Assembly: GCA_002408125.1 (NCBI GenBank)
Contig: DHQO01000011.1
Coordinates: 1 to 64,000, forward strand
Source of the DNA: Hyphomonadaceae bacterium UBA5336
Lineage (GTDB): Bacteria > Pseudomonadota > Alphaproteobacteria > Caulobacterales > Hyphomonadaceae
Length of the DNA: 64,000 nucleotides
Direction: 5' to 3'
In this document: piece after piece, positions 35,743-43,878 of the stretch
How positions within the stretch are numbered: the stretch's first letter is position 1
Layout: every line of letters begins with the position of its first letter
Translations under genes and position numbers: made by a program
Notes under the pieces: model-generated
What the model saw: the letters and a program-made list of their open reading frames with translations, nothing else
Database searches by the model: none
What the model was told of the DNA's origin: nothing

Positions 35743-36702
35743 TTACTGAATGTCGCCTTCGCCGACCGGGAAGGGATGGCCGTTCAGGGTGGGCACGGCG
35801 GCCGCATTGGGATCGATCGGCTGGGCCACTGATTCAAAGGCAATATGGGTCTGCGTCGCCGAGGAGGCATTGCCGGTCGGCGCGGTGAAGCTGGCATAGG
35901 CCGCTTCGATCAGCTCGGTGACATGGGAGTTACGCGCACGCGATGTCCGTCCGCCCAGCATGACGGCGATGACGCGGGCATCGCCGCGCTGGGCCGAGGC
36001 CATGAGATTGTAGCCGGAGGCGCGGGTATAGCCGGTCTTGATCCCGTCCACGCCATCCACGCTGCCGAGCAGTTCATTGTGGTTGCGGTAGGTGCGCCCT
36101 TCCCAGGTGAAGCTGGGGGTGGAGAACTCGCTGTAATATTGCGGATGATCTTCCATGATCGCTTCGGCCAGGCGCGCCATGTCACGCGCGGTGGAGATCT
36201 GTCGATCGTCCGGCAGGCCGGAGGCATTGTAGAAGCGGGTGTTGGACATGCCGAGCGTGGTGGCCTTCACGGTCATCAGCGCGGCGAAGCGGGCCTCGGT
36301 GCCGCCGATCTTCTCGGCCACGACCACGGCGACATCATTGGCCGATTTTGTGACAAGGGCATCGATGGCATCGGCGACAGTGATCTTGTCGCCAGCAGAC
36401 AGGCGCAGGTTCGAGGGCGCCTGGGAGGCGGCATTGCGTGAGACCGTCAATTCGTCGTCGAGCGAGATCCGGCCGGCCTCAAGCTCGTCGAACAGCATGT
36501 AGAGCGTCATAACCTTGGTCAGCGATGCGGGGTAGCGCGGATCGTCCGCGTTACGGGCGTGGAGCACGGTGTCGGTATTGGCGTCGATCACAATGGAGGC
36601 GTAGCGCTCGGCATGTGCTGCGGGCGCGACAATCAAGCCGGCCATCAGTGATGATGCAACCAGACTCGACTTCAGTGCGTTCTGTACCGAAATCCCTTTC
36701 AT
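35743..36702 (-). CDS. D-alanyl-D-alanine carboxypeptidase (penicillin-binding protein 5/6 type)
   Basis: A 319-residue exported serine peptidase that trims pentapeptides in peptidoglycan. The signal peptide ends at APAAHAE. The SxxK motif is SLTK in RYPASLTKVMTLYML, the SxN motif is SAN in VTKSANDVAV, and KTG is in VDGIKTGYTRASGYN. The C-terminal extension after about residue 270 is short and lacks the second PBP5 domain or an obvious membrane anchor. The upstream 270-base gap to the phasin gene holds divergent promoters. Confidence 0.94.
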   Translation of the reverse strand: MKGISVQNALKSSLVASSLMAGLIVAPAAHAERYASIVIDANTDTVLHARNADDPRYPASLTKVMTLYMLFDELEAGRISLDDELTVSRNAASQAPSNLRLSAGDKITVADAIDALVTKSANDVAVVVAEKIGGTEARFAALMTVKATTLGMSNTRFYNASGLPDDRQISTARDMARLAEAIMEDHPQYYSEFSTPSFTWEGRTYRNHNELLGSVDGVDGIKTGYTRASGYNLMASAQRGDARVIAVMLGGRTSRARNSHVTELIEAAYASFTAPTGNASSATQTHIAFESVAQPIDPNAAAVPTLNGHPFPVGEGDIQ

Positions 36703-36840
36703 GACCTGGCTCCTTCAATTTCCGTGCAAGACAGCCGGCCCCCGCCGGCGCATACACTAGAGTTCAGGCAATCCGGTTGACCAGTGGTTAAGAACATCTT
36801 TCCACTAAACGATTTGTCATCTCCCAATGCCCATTGCGAT

Positions 36841-36855
36841 TTGTGCGGTGCACAA
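36841..36855. promoter_or_regulatory. Palindrome upstream of the phasin gene
   Basis: TTGTGC (36841-36846) and GCACAA (36850-36855) are perfect inverted arms around GGT, 118 bases before the phasin ATG and 138 bases before the carboxypeptidase start. TGC-containing palindromes are bound by PhaR-type regulators upstream of phasin genes in other alphaproteobacteria; applying that here is inference. Confidence 0.4.
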
Positions 36856-36972
36856 TATTTCTTGCGTCTGCGAACAAGCTATGCTACCCCTAGGTCATCA
36901 TCAAGCGCGGGCATCCCCCCACCCGTAATTTTATCCGGCCGCCCCCCGGAGCGTCAGTAAAGGTTCTATCCA

Positions 36973-37407
36973 ATGGCCAAGACCACCAAGACTGCTACTC
37001 CCTTCGATCTGATCAACACCGTTTCCCCTGAGAGCGTGCGCGAAAACATGGACAAGTTCATGAGCTTCGCCGGCGAAATGACCGAACTTTCCCGTGACGG
37101 CCTGACCGCCGCCACTGCCAGCGCCCAAGCTTCGGCCAAGGGCGCACAGGAAATCAACACCAAGGCGCTCGCCTATTTCCAGGACGCCATGGCCACCAGC
37201 ATGGAAGCTTCCAAGTCGGTCAGCTCGGCCAAATCCATTCAGGAAGCGCTCGAGCTTCAGGCCACCTACGCCAAGTCGGCTTTCGACACCTGCATGAAGC
37301 AGTTCGGCGAAATGGCCAGCCTCTACGCCACAACCATGAAGGAAGCCGCGGCCCCGCTGAACGCGCACGCCGGCACCATGGTTGAAAAAATGCAGCTCGT
37401 GAAGTAA
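36973..37407 (+). CDS. Phasin family protein
   Basis: A 144-residue, mostly helical protein of the phasin_2 family, which coat polyhydroxyalkanoate granules. It shows amphipathic helices such as VRENMDKFMSFAGEMTELSR, INTKALAYFQDAMATSMEAS and ATYAKSAFDTCMKQFGEMAS, the last close to the conserved phasin block. It is Ala/Lys-rich with no signal peptide. A strong terminator follows, so it is a monocistronic unit. No PHA synthase is in the window. Confidence 0.9.
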   Translation: MAKTTKTATPFDLINTVSPESVRENMDKFMSFAGEMTELSRDGLTAATASAQASAKGAQEINTKALAYFQDAMATSMEASKSVSSAKSIQEALELQATYAKSAFDTCMKQFGEMASLYATTMKEAAAPLNAHAGTMVEKMQLVK

Positions 37408-37440
37408 CACGAGTCCAGTAGAGTAGATGTGGATTGGGAA

Positions 37441-37467
37441 GCCGACCTCTGATTGAGGTCGGCTTTT
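37441..37467 (+). terminator. Rho-independent terminator of the phasin gene
   Basis: GCCGACCTC (37441-37449) pairs perfectly with GAGGTCGGC (37455-37463) around TGATT and is followed by TTTTC. It lies 33 bases after the phasin stop. Confidence 0.92.
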
Positions 37468-37533
37468 CATATTCTTCATGAACTCATACGGGCGGCTTTT
37501 CAGGCCGGCGAACAGTGCGGAGCCGATAAGCTT

Positions 37534-37956
37534 ATGGAATTCCTCGATTTCCTGACACTGGCCAGACCGGCCTCTCCGAATACTTACCTTCTGTGTCCGG
37601 AAGGGTATTGCGGGCAGGCCAAAGCCGACTCAGTCGCGCCCCGATTCGCCGAAAGCCCGAAGGATCTGTTCCGTTTGGTGACCCGTCTGGTGCGCAGCGA
37701 GCCGCGTGTGCGCGATGTGCTGGAAGATCCAGACGCGCTCGCCATCCGCTATGTGGCGGTCACGCCGGTGCTGCGCTTCAAGGATGATGTGGATATCCGC
37801 GTTTTGCCAGCAGAACCGGGCGGAAAGGCCAAGGAGCCCGGCGCCACTCTGGCGATCTATTCGCGCTCCCGCGTGGGCTATTCCGATTTCGGAGCGAATG
37901 CCAAACGTGTGGGCAACCTGATGGAAAAGCTGCAGACAGCTACAATGGACACTTGA
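37534..37956 (+). CDS. DUF1499 family protein
   Basis: A 140-residue protein of DUF1499, recognised from NTYLLCPEGYCGQAKADSVAP (the paired cysteines and AD-S-P), FRLVTRLVRSEPRV and the C-terminal RSRVGYSDFGANAKRVG. Function is unknown. The longer frame from 37453 would begin within the phasin terminator and is rejected; ATG 37534 has GGAG upstream. It is followed by clpS after 86 bases. Confidence 0.84.
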   Translation: MEFLDFLTLARPASPNTYLLCPEGYCGQAKADSVAPRFAESPKDLFRLVTRLVRSEPRVRDVLEDPDALAIRYVAVTPVLRFKDDVDIRVLPAEPGGKAKEPGATLAIYSRSRVGYSDFGANAKRVGNLMEKLQTATMDT

Positions 37957-38042
37957 ATTGCATCTCTGCCTTGGTCAGGCTTCCGATATGGAAAGAATGA
38001 CCTATCTTGGCTGGCATGATTGCACGTTCCATGAATTTCAGG

Positions 38043-38393
38043 ATGAGCGATCCGAACGATCCGGGGAAATCCGGTGGGTCGGATGGCGATGACAATGACA
38101 AGATCGGCCTGGCCACGCGGACACGCGTGCGAACCAAGAAGCCGTCGCTATATCGGGTCATGCTGCTCAACGATGACTACACGCCGATGGAATTCGTCGT
38201 GTTCATCCTCGAGCGGTTTTTCAACAAGAGCCCGGAAGAAGCCACTCGCATCATGTTGCATGTGCACCAGAAGGGTGTCGGACTGTGCGGTGTGTACACA
38301 TATGAAGTTGCGGAGACCAAGGTCGCGCAGGTGCTCGACATGGCCCAGCGCAATGAACACCCTTTGCAGTGCGTTATGGAAAAAGACGATTAG
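38043..38393 (+). CDS. clpS: ATP-dependent Clp protease adaptor ClpS
   Basis: A 116-residue N-end-rule adaptor that hands substrates to ClpA. The core YRVMLLNDDYTPMEFVVFIL (with NDDYTPM), the His pair in IMLHVHQKGVGLCGVYTYEVAETK, and HPLQCVMEKD are clear. The N-terminus is acidic and disordered. Other in-frame ATGs at 38016 and 38031 are possible; the first conserved position is well inside all of them. It is 11 bases before clpA. Confidence 0.95.
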   Translation: MSDPNDPGKSGGSDGDDNDKIGLATRTRVRTKKPSLYRVMLLNDDYTPMEFVVFILERFFNKSPEEATRIMLHVHQKGVGLCGVYTYEVAETKVAQVLDMAQRNEHPLQCVMEKDD

Positions 38394-38404
38394 AGGAGCG
38401 TGAT

Positions 38405-40723
38405 ATGCCAAGCCTGACCCCTTCCCTGGAGACCGCCCTCGAAACTGCGCTGAGCCTGGCTTCGGAGCGAGACCACGAATATGCCACTCTGGAACACCTC
38501 CTGCTCGCCCTGATCGAGGATGAGGATGCCGCCGAGGTGATGACCGCCTGCAAGGTGGAACTGGAAAAGCTCCGTGAGGAGCTGACCCATTATCTCGATG
38601 CCGAGCTCTCCAGCCTGATCGTTGAAGAGAATGAGGGCCGCGTGCAGCCGACTGCCGCCTTCCAGCGTGTGGTCCAGCGCGCCATCCTGCATGTCGAAAG
38701 CTCCGGACGCGATGAGGTGACCGGCGCGAATGTGCTGATCTCGATCTTTTCCGAGCGCGAGAGCCATGCCGCCTTCTTCCTGCAGGAGCAGGACATGACC
38801 CGCTATGATGCGGTGAACTACGTCTCTCACGGGGTGGCCAAGAAACCGGGCGCGTCGCGCTCGACCACGCCACGTGGGGCCGAAGCCAACGAGGATGGCA
38901 ATGTGAAGACGGGCAATGAAGCGCTCGATTCCTACTGCGTGAACCTCAACGAAAAGGCACGCGCCGGAAAGATCGACCCGCTGATCGGGCGTGAGATGGA
39001 GATCGAGCGCTGCATCGAGATCCTGTGCCGGCGCAACAAGAACAATCCCATCCTGGTTGGCGACCCCGGTGTCGGCAAGACGGCCATCGCCGAGGGCCTG
39101 GCCAAGAAGATCGTCGATGGCGATGTGCCGGAAATTCTCGACGATGCGGTGATCTACTCGCTCGACATGGGCGCGCTGCTCGCCGGCACGCGCTATCGCG
39201 GCGACTTCGAGGAGCGGCTGAAATCGGTGATGAAGGAGATGGAGAGCCTCGACAAGGGTATCCTCTTCATCGACGAGATCCACACGGTGATCGGCGCCGG
39301 GGCGACCTCCGGCGGCGCGATGGATGCCTCCAACCTGCTCAAGCCCGCCCTGCAGAATGGCGAGCTGCGCTGCATGGGATCGACCACCTTCAAGGAGTAC
39401 AAACAGCATTTCGAGAAGGACCGCGCCCTGTCACGCCGGTTCCGCAAGATCGATGTGGTCGAGCCCTCCGTGCCCGATGCGATCAAGATCCTGATCGGGC
39501 TGAAGGAGAAGTTCGAGGAGTTCCACGGCCTGCGCTACACCAATGAGGCCATCAAGACGGCGGTGGAGCTGTCGGACCGCTATCTCACCGACCGCAAGCT
39601 GCCCGACAAGGCGATCGACGTGATCGACGAGGCCGGTGCCAGCCAGTGGCTGAAGCCGGAATCGAAACGCCGCAAGGTTGTCGGTGTGAAGGATATCGAG
39701 GCCATCGTGGCCAAGATCGCGCGCATCCCCCCGAAACAGGTCACCAAGGACGACGCTGCCCAGCTCAAGTCCCTGGAAACCGATCTCAAGCGGGTCGTCT
39801 TCGGACAGGACGAAGCCATCGAGGCGCTGGCTGCCTCTATCAAGATGGCGCGGGCCGGCCTGCGCGAACCGAACAAGCCGATCGGCTCCTATCTCTTCAC
39901 CGGCCCGACCGGGGTCGGCAAGACCGAGGTGGCCAAGCAGCTTGCCTCCATTCTTGGCGTCGAGATGCTGCGTTTCGACATGTCGGAATATATGGAGCGG
40001 CATACTGTGTCGCGCCTGATCGGCGCGCCTCCGGGCTATGTCGGTTATGATCAGGGCGGCCTGCTCACCGATGGCGTGGACCAGCATCCGCACTGCGTGC
40101 TGCTGCTCGACGAGATCGAGAAGGCCCACCAGGACCTGTTCAACATCCTGTTGCAGGTGATGGACAATGGCGCGCTGACCGATGCCAATGGCCGCAAGGT
40201 CGACTTCCGCAATGTCATCCTGATCATGACGACCAATGCGGGCGCTTCGGACGCGGCGAAGAACTCCATCGGCTTTGGCGCCGGCAAGAAGGAAGACGAG
40301 CAGGAAGAGGCGCTCAAGCGCCTGTTCACGCCGGAATTCCGCAACCGCCTGGATGCCACGGTGATGTTCGGCGCGCTGTCGCCGGAAGTGATCGACCGCG
40401 TGGTCGAGAAGTTCATCCTGCAGCTGGAGGTCCAGCTGGCCGACCGCAATGTGACGATCTCCGTCACCAAGGCGGCCAAGGACTGGCTGGCCGAGCGCGG
40501 GTTCGACAGCGCCATGGGCGCGCGTCCGCTGGCGCGCACCATCCAGGAGCACGTCAAGAAGCCGATGGCCGAGGAGCTCTTGTTCGGCAAGCTCGCCAAG
40601 GGTGGCGAGGTGAAGATCGATGTCGACAAGAAGGACAGCGAAAAGCTGAAATTCCGCTATATCGAAACCAAGCCGAGCAAGGCCAGGAAAGCCTCTGAAA
40701 GCGACTCGGCGGAAACAGTCTAG
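38405..40723 (+). CDS. clpA: ATP-dependent Clp protease ATP-binding subunit ClpA
   Basis: A 772-residue AAA+ unfoldase. The N-domain has two Clp repeats (LEHLLLALIEDEDA; ANVLISIFSERESHAAFFL). D1 has Walker A GDPGVGKT, Walker B ILFIDEIH; D2 has GPTGVGKTE and VLLLDEIEKAH. The ClpP-binding IGF-like loop appears as NSIGFG. ClpA with ClpP degrades ClpS-delivered and other substrates. ATG 38405 follows GAGGAG. A bidirectional hairpin follows the stop. Confidence 0.97.
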   Translation: MPSLTPSLETALETALSLASERDHEYATLEHLLLALIEDEDAAEVMTACKVELEKLREELTHYLDAELSSLIVEENEGRVQPTAAFQRVVQRAILHVESSGRDEVTGANVLISIFSERESHAAFFLQEQDMTRYDAVNYVSHGVAKKPGASRSTTPRGAEANEDGNVKTGNEALDSYCVNLNEKARAGKIDPLIGREMEIERCIEILCRRNKNNPILVGDPGVGKTAIAEGLAKKIVDGDVPEILDDAVIYSLDMGALLAGTRYRGDFEERLKSVMKEMESLDKGILFIDEIHTVIGAGATSGGAMDASNLLKPALQNGELRCMGSTTFKEYKQHFEKDRALSRRFRKIDVVEPSVPDAIKILIGLKEKFEEFHGLRYTNEAIKTAVELSDRYLTDRKLPDKAIDVIDEAGASQWLKPESKRRKVVGVKDIEAIVAKIARIPPKQVTKDDAAQLKSLETDLKRVVFGQDEAIEALAASIKMARAGLREPNKPIGSYLFTGPTGVGKTEVAKQLASILGVEMLRFDMSEYMERHTVSRLIGAPPGYVGYDQGGLLTDGVDQHPHCVLLLDEIEKAHQDLFNILLQVMDNGALTDANGRKVDFRNVILIMTTNAGASDAAKNSIGFGAGKKEDEQEEALKRLFTPEFRNRLDATVMFGALSPEVIDRVVEKFILQLEVQLADRNVTISVTKAAKDWLAERGFDSAMGARPLARTIQEHVKKPMAEELLFGKLAKGGEVKIDVDKKDSEKLKFRYIETKPSKARKASESDSAETV

Positions 40724-40748
40724 GCTGTAGACAGCATCTGAAACGAAA

Positions 40749-40785
40749 ACAGGCCGGATCATCGCGATCCGGCCTGTCTCTGTTT
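40749..40785. terminator. Bidirectional terminator between clpA and the minus-strand gene
   Basis: A perfect 12-base stem ACAGGCCGGATC (40749-40760) with GATCCGGCCTGT (40766-40777), loop ATCGC. CTCTGTTT follows on the plus strand and GTTTTCGTTTC on the minus strand, so it can end both convergent transcripts. Confidence 0.85.
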
Positions 40786-40796
40786 CGGGCATGTGC

Positions 40797-41843
40797 CTAG
40801 TCCCAGAGCTCGCCCAGTTCCAGGCCGTCACGCCAGGTCTCGCCGATCTGCTCCGGGTCCCCGTAGGGATAGCGGCGCAGGCGGTTGGCCAGCGTGAAGG
40901 TCGACGGTCCGGTGCGGACCCCGGCAATGGCGAGTGCATCGACAAGATCGTGCAGCGCCTGGTCGGGCGCCTCCTCGTTGCCGCACAGCTCGGCCTCGGC
41001 CAGGCGCCAGCCTGCCGGGTCCCAGCGCAGGGCCAGGACGATTTCCGGCTGACCATTCCAGACATAGGCCACCATCCGGCCCAGCACCATGTCGCCCTTG
41101 AAGTCGCGCAGGCAGTTCTGGAACTGCAGGGCGATCCTGTCGAGCTCGCTGGCGCTGCGCACCCGCGCGAAGGGCACCGGCAGGTCCGGTGCGGCGCCGG
41201 GGCCGTCGAACACCTCACCTGCCAGGGCGTCGGCCGCCTTGGCGAACAGGTAGGCGGTGTCCTTGGCCCTGACGAGGGCCTTCACCAGGTTTTGCGCGTT
41301 GGCGGCCCCATGCATCCGGCCGGCGAGATCCAACGCCAGGCGTAGATCGCGCGCCGCGCCCGCGCTCGGCACATTGGCCACGACGATGGCCTCGTGCAGG
41401 GCGCTCGGCAGGGCATGCACCACAGCCAGTTGCTGCGGCTTGATCTCCGCCATGTGGCGCAGGATCCGGTTGGCCCGCGGGCTGTCGAACAGCTCCAGGA
41501 ACCGGGTGTACTGCTCAGTGGTCCACAAGGTTTCACCCAGGCGAGCGAGCGCCTTCATCAGACCGGCGGTCTCGCTACCATGGGCCAGACGCTTTGCCAG
41601 GGCGCCATCCTTGTGACGTTCCACGGCATGGGCCAGGCCTGCCAGGTCGCGCTCGCCGCGTGCCAGCAGGATCGCCGCAGCGTGACGGCGCGCGGCGGGC
41701 AGGGCGAGGAAGTCCCGGTGCGGCGCCGGCCACACGCTGGCAATCGCTCCCGCATGGGGACCGGCCAGGAATTGCAGCAGCGGCGTCGCCTCGGCCACCT
41801 TTGCAGGGTTCAGACGTGCCCGATTCATCATGCCATCAGCCAT
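40797..41843 (-). CDS. Hypothetical protein, 348 residues
   Basis: A soluble, helix-rich protein with no family I can name with confidence. The N-terminal two thirds are Ala/Leu-rich helices (for example LAGLAHAVERHKDGALAKRL). The C-terminal block QFQNCLRDFKGDMVLGRMVAYVWNGQPEIVL, then LRWDPAGWRLAEAELCGNEEAP, resembles the PcfJ-like pattern (N-C-L, later G-x-N), which is only a weak hint. ATG 41843 follows AGGAGG, so expression is likely. It converges with clpA over a shared terminator. Confidence 0.7.
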   Translation of the reverse strand: MADGMMNRARLNPAKVAEATPLLQFLAGPHAGAIASVWPAPHRDFLALPAARRHAAAILLARGERDLAGLAHAVERHKDGALAKRLAHGSETAGLMKALARLGETLWTTEQYTRFLELFDSPRANRILRHMAEIKPQQLAVVHALPSALHEAIVVANVPSAGAARDLRLALDLAGRMHGAANAQNLVKALVRAKDTAYLFAKAADALAGEVFDGPGAAPDLPVPFARVRSASELDRIALQFQNCLRDFKGDMVLGRMVAYVWNGQPEIVLALRWDPAGWRLAEAELCGNEEAPDQALHDLVDALAIAGVRTGPSTFTLANRLRRYPYGDPEQIGETWRDGLELGELWD

Positions 41844-42154
41844 GACTGGCCTCCTGGTGTGATTGCGGTGTTGCGTGACAAGGTTTCGCCGATCACCAGA
41901 TCGGGCGCGCAACCATCCGCAGTCCAGATTGATTGTGGTTCAGAGTCAGCCGAGCCGGGCAAACGCGCGGGTGGGCTGGCTTAGCCCTCCCGTGACGGGA
42001 TGGGCGGATGTATCTCGGTATATACACTGCCGCATCATCTGGCTCCTGAAGTCCTGCAGGGTTCGTCCCCGCCGGGGCACAGTCCATAGCCGTGGAATGT
42101 GACCATGGTTTGACAGTCTGGAAGAAAGTTAACGTCTCCGGCGATTTTCTGCCG
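41844..42154. other. Gene-free stretch upstream of the 348-residue protein gene
   Basis: No frame here has both a ribosome binding site and plausible composition. The region should include the promoter of the minus-strand gene that starts at 41843. A short inverted repeat CCGGC/GCCGG lies near 42139-42156 next to the terminator of the small minus-strand unit. Confidence 0.4.
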
Positions 42155-42156
42155 GA

Positions 42157-42189
42157 ATCAAAAGAGCCGCCCTCTTTGAAGGGCGGCTC
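42157..42189 (-). terminator. Rho-independent terminator of the small minus-strand transcript
   Basis: GAGCCGCCCT (42164-42173) and AGGGCGGCTC (42180-42189) form a perfect 10-base stem with a 6-base loop. On the minus strand it is followed by TTTTGATT. A second hairpin TGAGCC/GGCTCA (42193-42209) precedes it. No annotated minus-strand gene other than the 26-codon frame at 42247-42327 would use it. Confidence 0.88.
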
Positions 42190-42246
42190 CCGTGAGCCGG
42201 ATTGGCTCATGAGTCTGTCGGGGCGTGCACTCCCCGCATGGTTTGT

Positions 42247-42327
42247 TCAGATCGCGCGCAGAGGCTGCCCTGTGTCACTCCCGAACCAAACCGACCCAAT
42301 CGCCGTTCCTGGTTTCTCACTTGACAT
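42247..42327 (-). CDS. Putative 26-residue peptide with a near-perfect ribosome binding site
   Basis: The frame encodes 26 residues beginning MSSEKPGTAIGS and ending QPLRAI. Its start is preceded by AAAGGAGGTGATCC (42329-42342 on the complementary strand), a full complement of the 3' end of 16S rRNA, with seven bases between AGGAGG and ATG. An intrinsic terminator lies about 60 bases downstream. This combination suggests a separate, very well translated mini-gene, or a small RNA whose Shine-Dalgarno-like segment is functional. I recognise no family, and no membrane segment is seen. It diverges from arfB. Confidence 0.5.
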   Translation of the reverse strand: MSSEKPGTAIGSVWFGSDTGQPLRAI

Positions 42328-42328
42328 T

Positions 42329-42342
42329 GGATCACCTCCTTT
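42329..42342 (-). promoter_or_regulatory. Extended Shine-Dalgarno sequence of the 26-residue frame
   Basis: The minus strand reads AAAGGAGGTGATCC, matching the whole anti-Shine-Dalgarno tail of 16S rRNA. Other starts in this window have 4-7 matching bases, so this site is exceptional. Confidence 0.7.
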
Positions 42343-42494
42343 CAGTTGCTTTAGTCCCAAAAAAGCGAATGCCGGCCAGATATGTGCCGACAGGAACGAG
42401 GTAGCAGGATGCGTGCCTAATAAAAAGTGAATCCGTCCACGGGGTCCGGAAATCAGACCTATGCGATCCGCGCCAAGCCTTGTTATGATTGGGT

Positions 42495-42935
42495 ATGCCC
42501 GAGGATTTCGCATCTGACCTGCAAATCACAACAAAACTGAGTGTGCCGGCTTGGGAGCTGAACGAATCATTCGTGCGCGCGTCCGGACCGGGCGGCCAGC
42601 ACGTGAACAAGTCTTCCTCGGCCGTGCAGCTGCGCTGGTCGGTGCTACGCTCGTCGCTGCCCGGCCCGGTTAAGACGCGCTTTGCCAGACGCTATTCCAG
42701 CCGGATGACCAAGGAAGGCGAGATCGTCATCGAGGTCAGCGAGCATCGCAGCCAGGTTCGCAACCGCGCGGCTGCCCGCACGCGCCTCGTTGAAATGCTC
42801 AAGGCGGTTGCAGAGCCCCCGCGCCGGCGCCGTGCCACACGGCCGACGGCCGGCTCGATCCGCCGGCGGCTCGATGCCAAGAAGCGCCGCGCGGAAGTGA
42901 AATCCCTGCGCGGCAAGCCTGAGCCGGACGATTAG
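42495..42935 (+). CDS. arfB: Alternative ribosome-rescue factor ArfB (peptidyl-tRNA hydrolase, YaeJ type)
   Basis: A 146-residue release-factor-like protein. The GGQ catalytic motif is at residues 33-35 in RASGPGGQHVNKSSSAVQLRW. The C-terminal tail is strongly basic (PRRRRATRPTAGSIRRRLDAKKRRAEVKSLRG), the part that enters the empty mRNA channel of stalled ribosomes. ArfB hydrolyses peptidyl-tRNA on non-stop ribosomes as a backup to tmRNA. It ends overlapping the convergent TIR gene by four bases. Confidence 0.95.
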   Translation: MPEDFASDLQITTKLSVPAWELNESFVRASGPGGQHVNKSSSAVQLRWSVLRSSLPGPVKTRFARRYSSRMTKEGEIVIEVSEHRSQVRNRAAARTRLVEMLKAVAEPPRRRRATRPTAGSIRRRLDAKKRRAEVKSLRGKPEPDD

Positions 42936-43804
42936 ATCGATCTCAGGAGGGCGGTTGCGTCGTCGAACAGCGGGTCGTGGGGATGCTCGCCCATCCAGGC
43001 GGCAATTGCGCCGCGGTCCCGTGAGGCCACCGCCAGTTCGTAAGCGCCGAGGCCCGGTCGTCCGACCAGTGCGCCGATCCGGTCGAGAAGATGAAACCAG
43101 GCCCGATTTTCAGGACCGACGCCGGAGGTCAGGTCTTCAGCGTGTACCAGATTGAACGGCGCTGGCAGGCTGCAGGATTTCAGCATCGCTGCGGCCAGCA
43201 CCTCGCGCTCACGGCCAATGGTGGCCTCGCCGCGTACCCAGTCGCTCGTCGCCGCGCCGGGCGACCAGCAGACCAGCACGCACTTCGCGCGGCGGATATT
43301 CCAGTCGATCTCGGAATCGAAGCTGGTGCCCGAGCGCAGGTCGGCATCGAACCAGACCTTCAGTTTCAACGCGCGCAGGCGCTCTGCGATCTGCAGTACG
43401 TCGGTGCGCTCGTCCCGCCTGTAGGAGATGAAGACATCCGGTGGGATTCTCGGGCCGGTGGTGTGTGGCGTGCTCGCAGTCTTGCGCGGCCCTCGCCGAA
43501 CTTTCGGCGTGCCCTGGCGCTGTGACTGTCCCCGCTTTGCGAAGACGATGAGGAAGGTGGCCGCTGCGGCAATCGCGCCGCCCAGGATGCCGGCCGGGAT
43601 GGCCACGCCATTCGATCCGGTCAGCACATAGGTCGACGCGCCCACAGCCCAGAAGCTCATCGGCGCAAAGAACACCGCGACCAGGCATGTCATGGCGATC
43701 TTTACCGGCAGGACGGGAATTCTGCGGATCAGGAACGCGAAGACGACCGACAGGATCATCCCGAATCCCATCGCCGCGGAGATTATGAGAACTTCGATAT
43801 CCAT
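42932..43804 (-). CDS. Membrane-anchored TIR domain protein
   Basis: A 290-residue protein. Three hydrophobic helices (about residues 5-25, 33-55 and 66-88) are followed by a basic linker and a TIR domain from residue 123: DVFISYRRDER, then LKVWFDADLRSGTSFDSEIDWNIRRA and VLVCWSPGAATSDWVRGEA. Glu165 in FDSEIDW is at the place expected for the NAD-hydrolysing glutamate of active bacterial TIRs. The C-terminal 60 residues are unassigned. No partner sensor (STING, Thoeris, Argonaute) is adjacent, so a defence role is open; a signalling role is equally possible. Confidence 0.85.
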   Translation of the reverse strand: MDIEVLIISAAMGFGMILSVVFAFLIRRIPVLPVKIAMTCLVAVFFAPMSFWAVGASTYVLTGSNGVAIPAGILGGAIAAAATFLIVFAKRGQSQRQGTPKVRRGPRKTASTPHTTGPRIPPDVFISYRRDERTDVLQIAERLRALKLKVWFDADLRSGTSFDSEIDWNIRRAKCVLVCWSPGAATSDWVRGEATIGREREVLAAAMLKSCSLPAPFNLVHAEDLTSGVGPENRAWFHLLDRIGALVGRPGLGAYELAVASRDRGAIAAWMGEHPHDPLFDDATALLRSI

Positions 43805-43878
43805 GTGCGCGCATCCCCTGTGAGGATGTGTCTATCATCGTGTGGCGGAGAGACAAAGGCGCCAGGCCCGGCGCAGAA

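Noticed and set aside
39431..41218. 595-codon open frame on the minus strand
   Set aside because: It lies opposite clpA and runs in another frame through the 348-residue gene; composition is that of an antisense shadow.
42329..42345. Plus strand GGATCACCTCCTTTC looks like the 3' end of 16S rRNA
   Set aside because: No 16S sequence lies upstream. It is better read as the minus-strand Shine-Dalgarno of the 26-codon frame.
42092..42430. 112-codon plus-strand frame opposite the small peptide
   Set aside because: It reads through the terminator hairpin and lacks a translation signal.
42932..43804. A complete Thoeris or other named TIR defence system
   Set aside because: No ThsA, STING, Argonaute or other partner gene is adjacent; neighbours are arfB and a dioxygenase.
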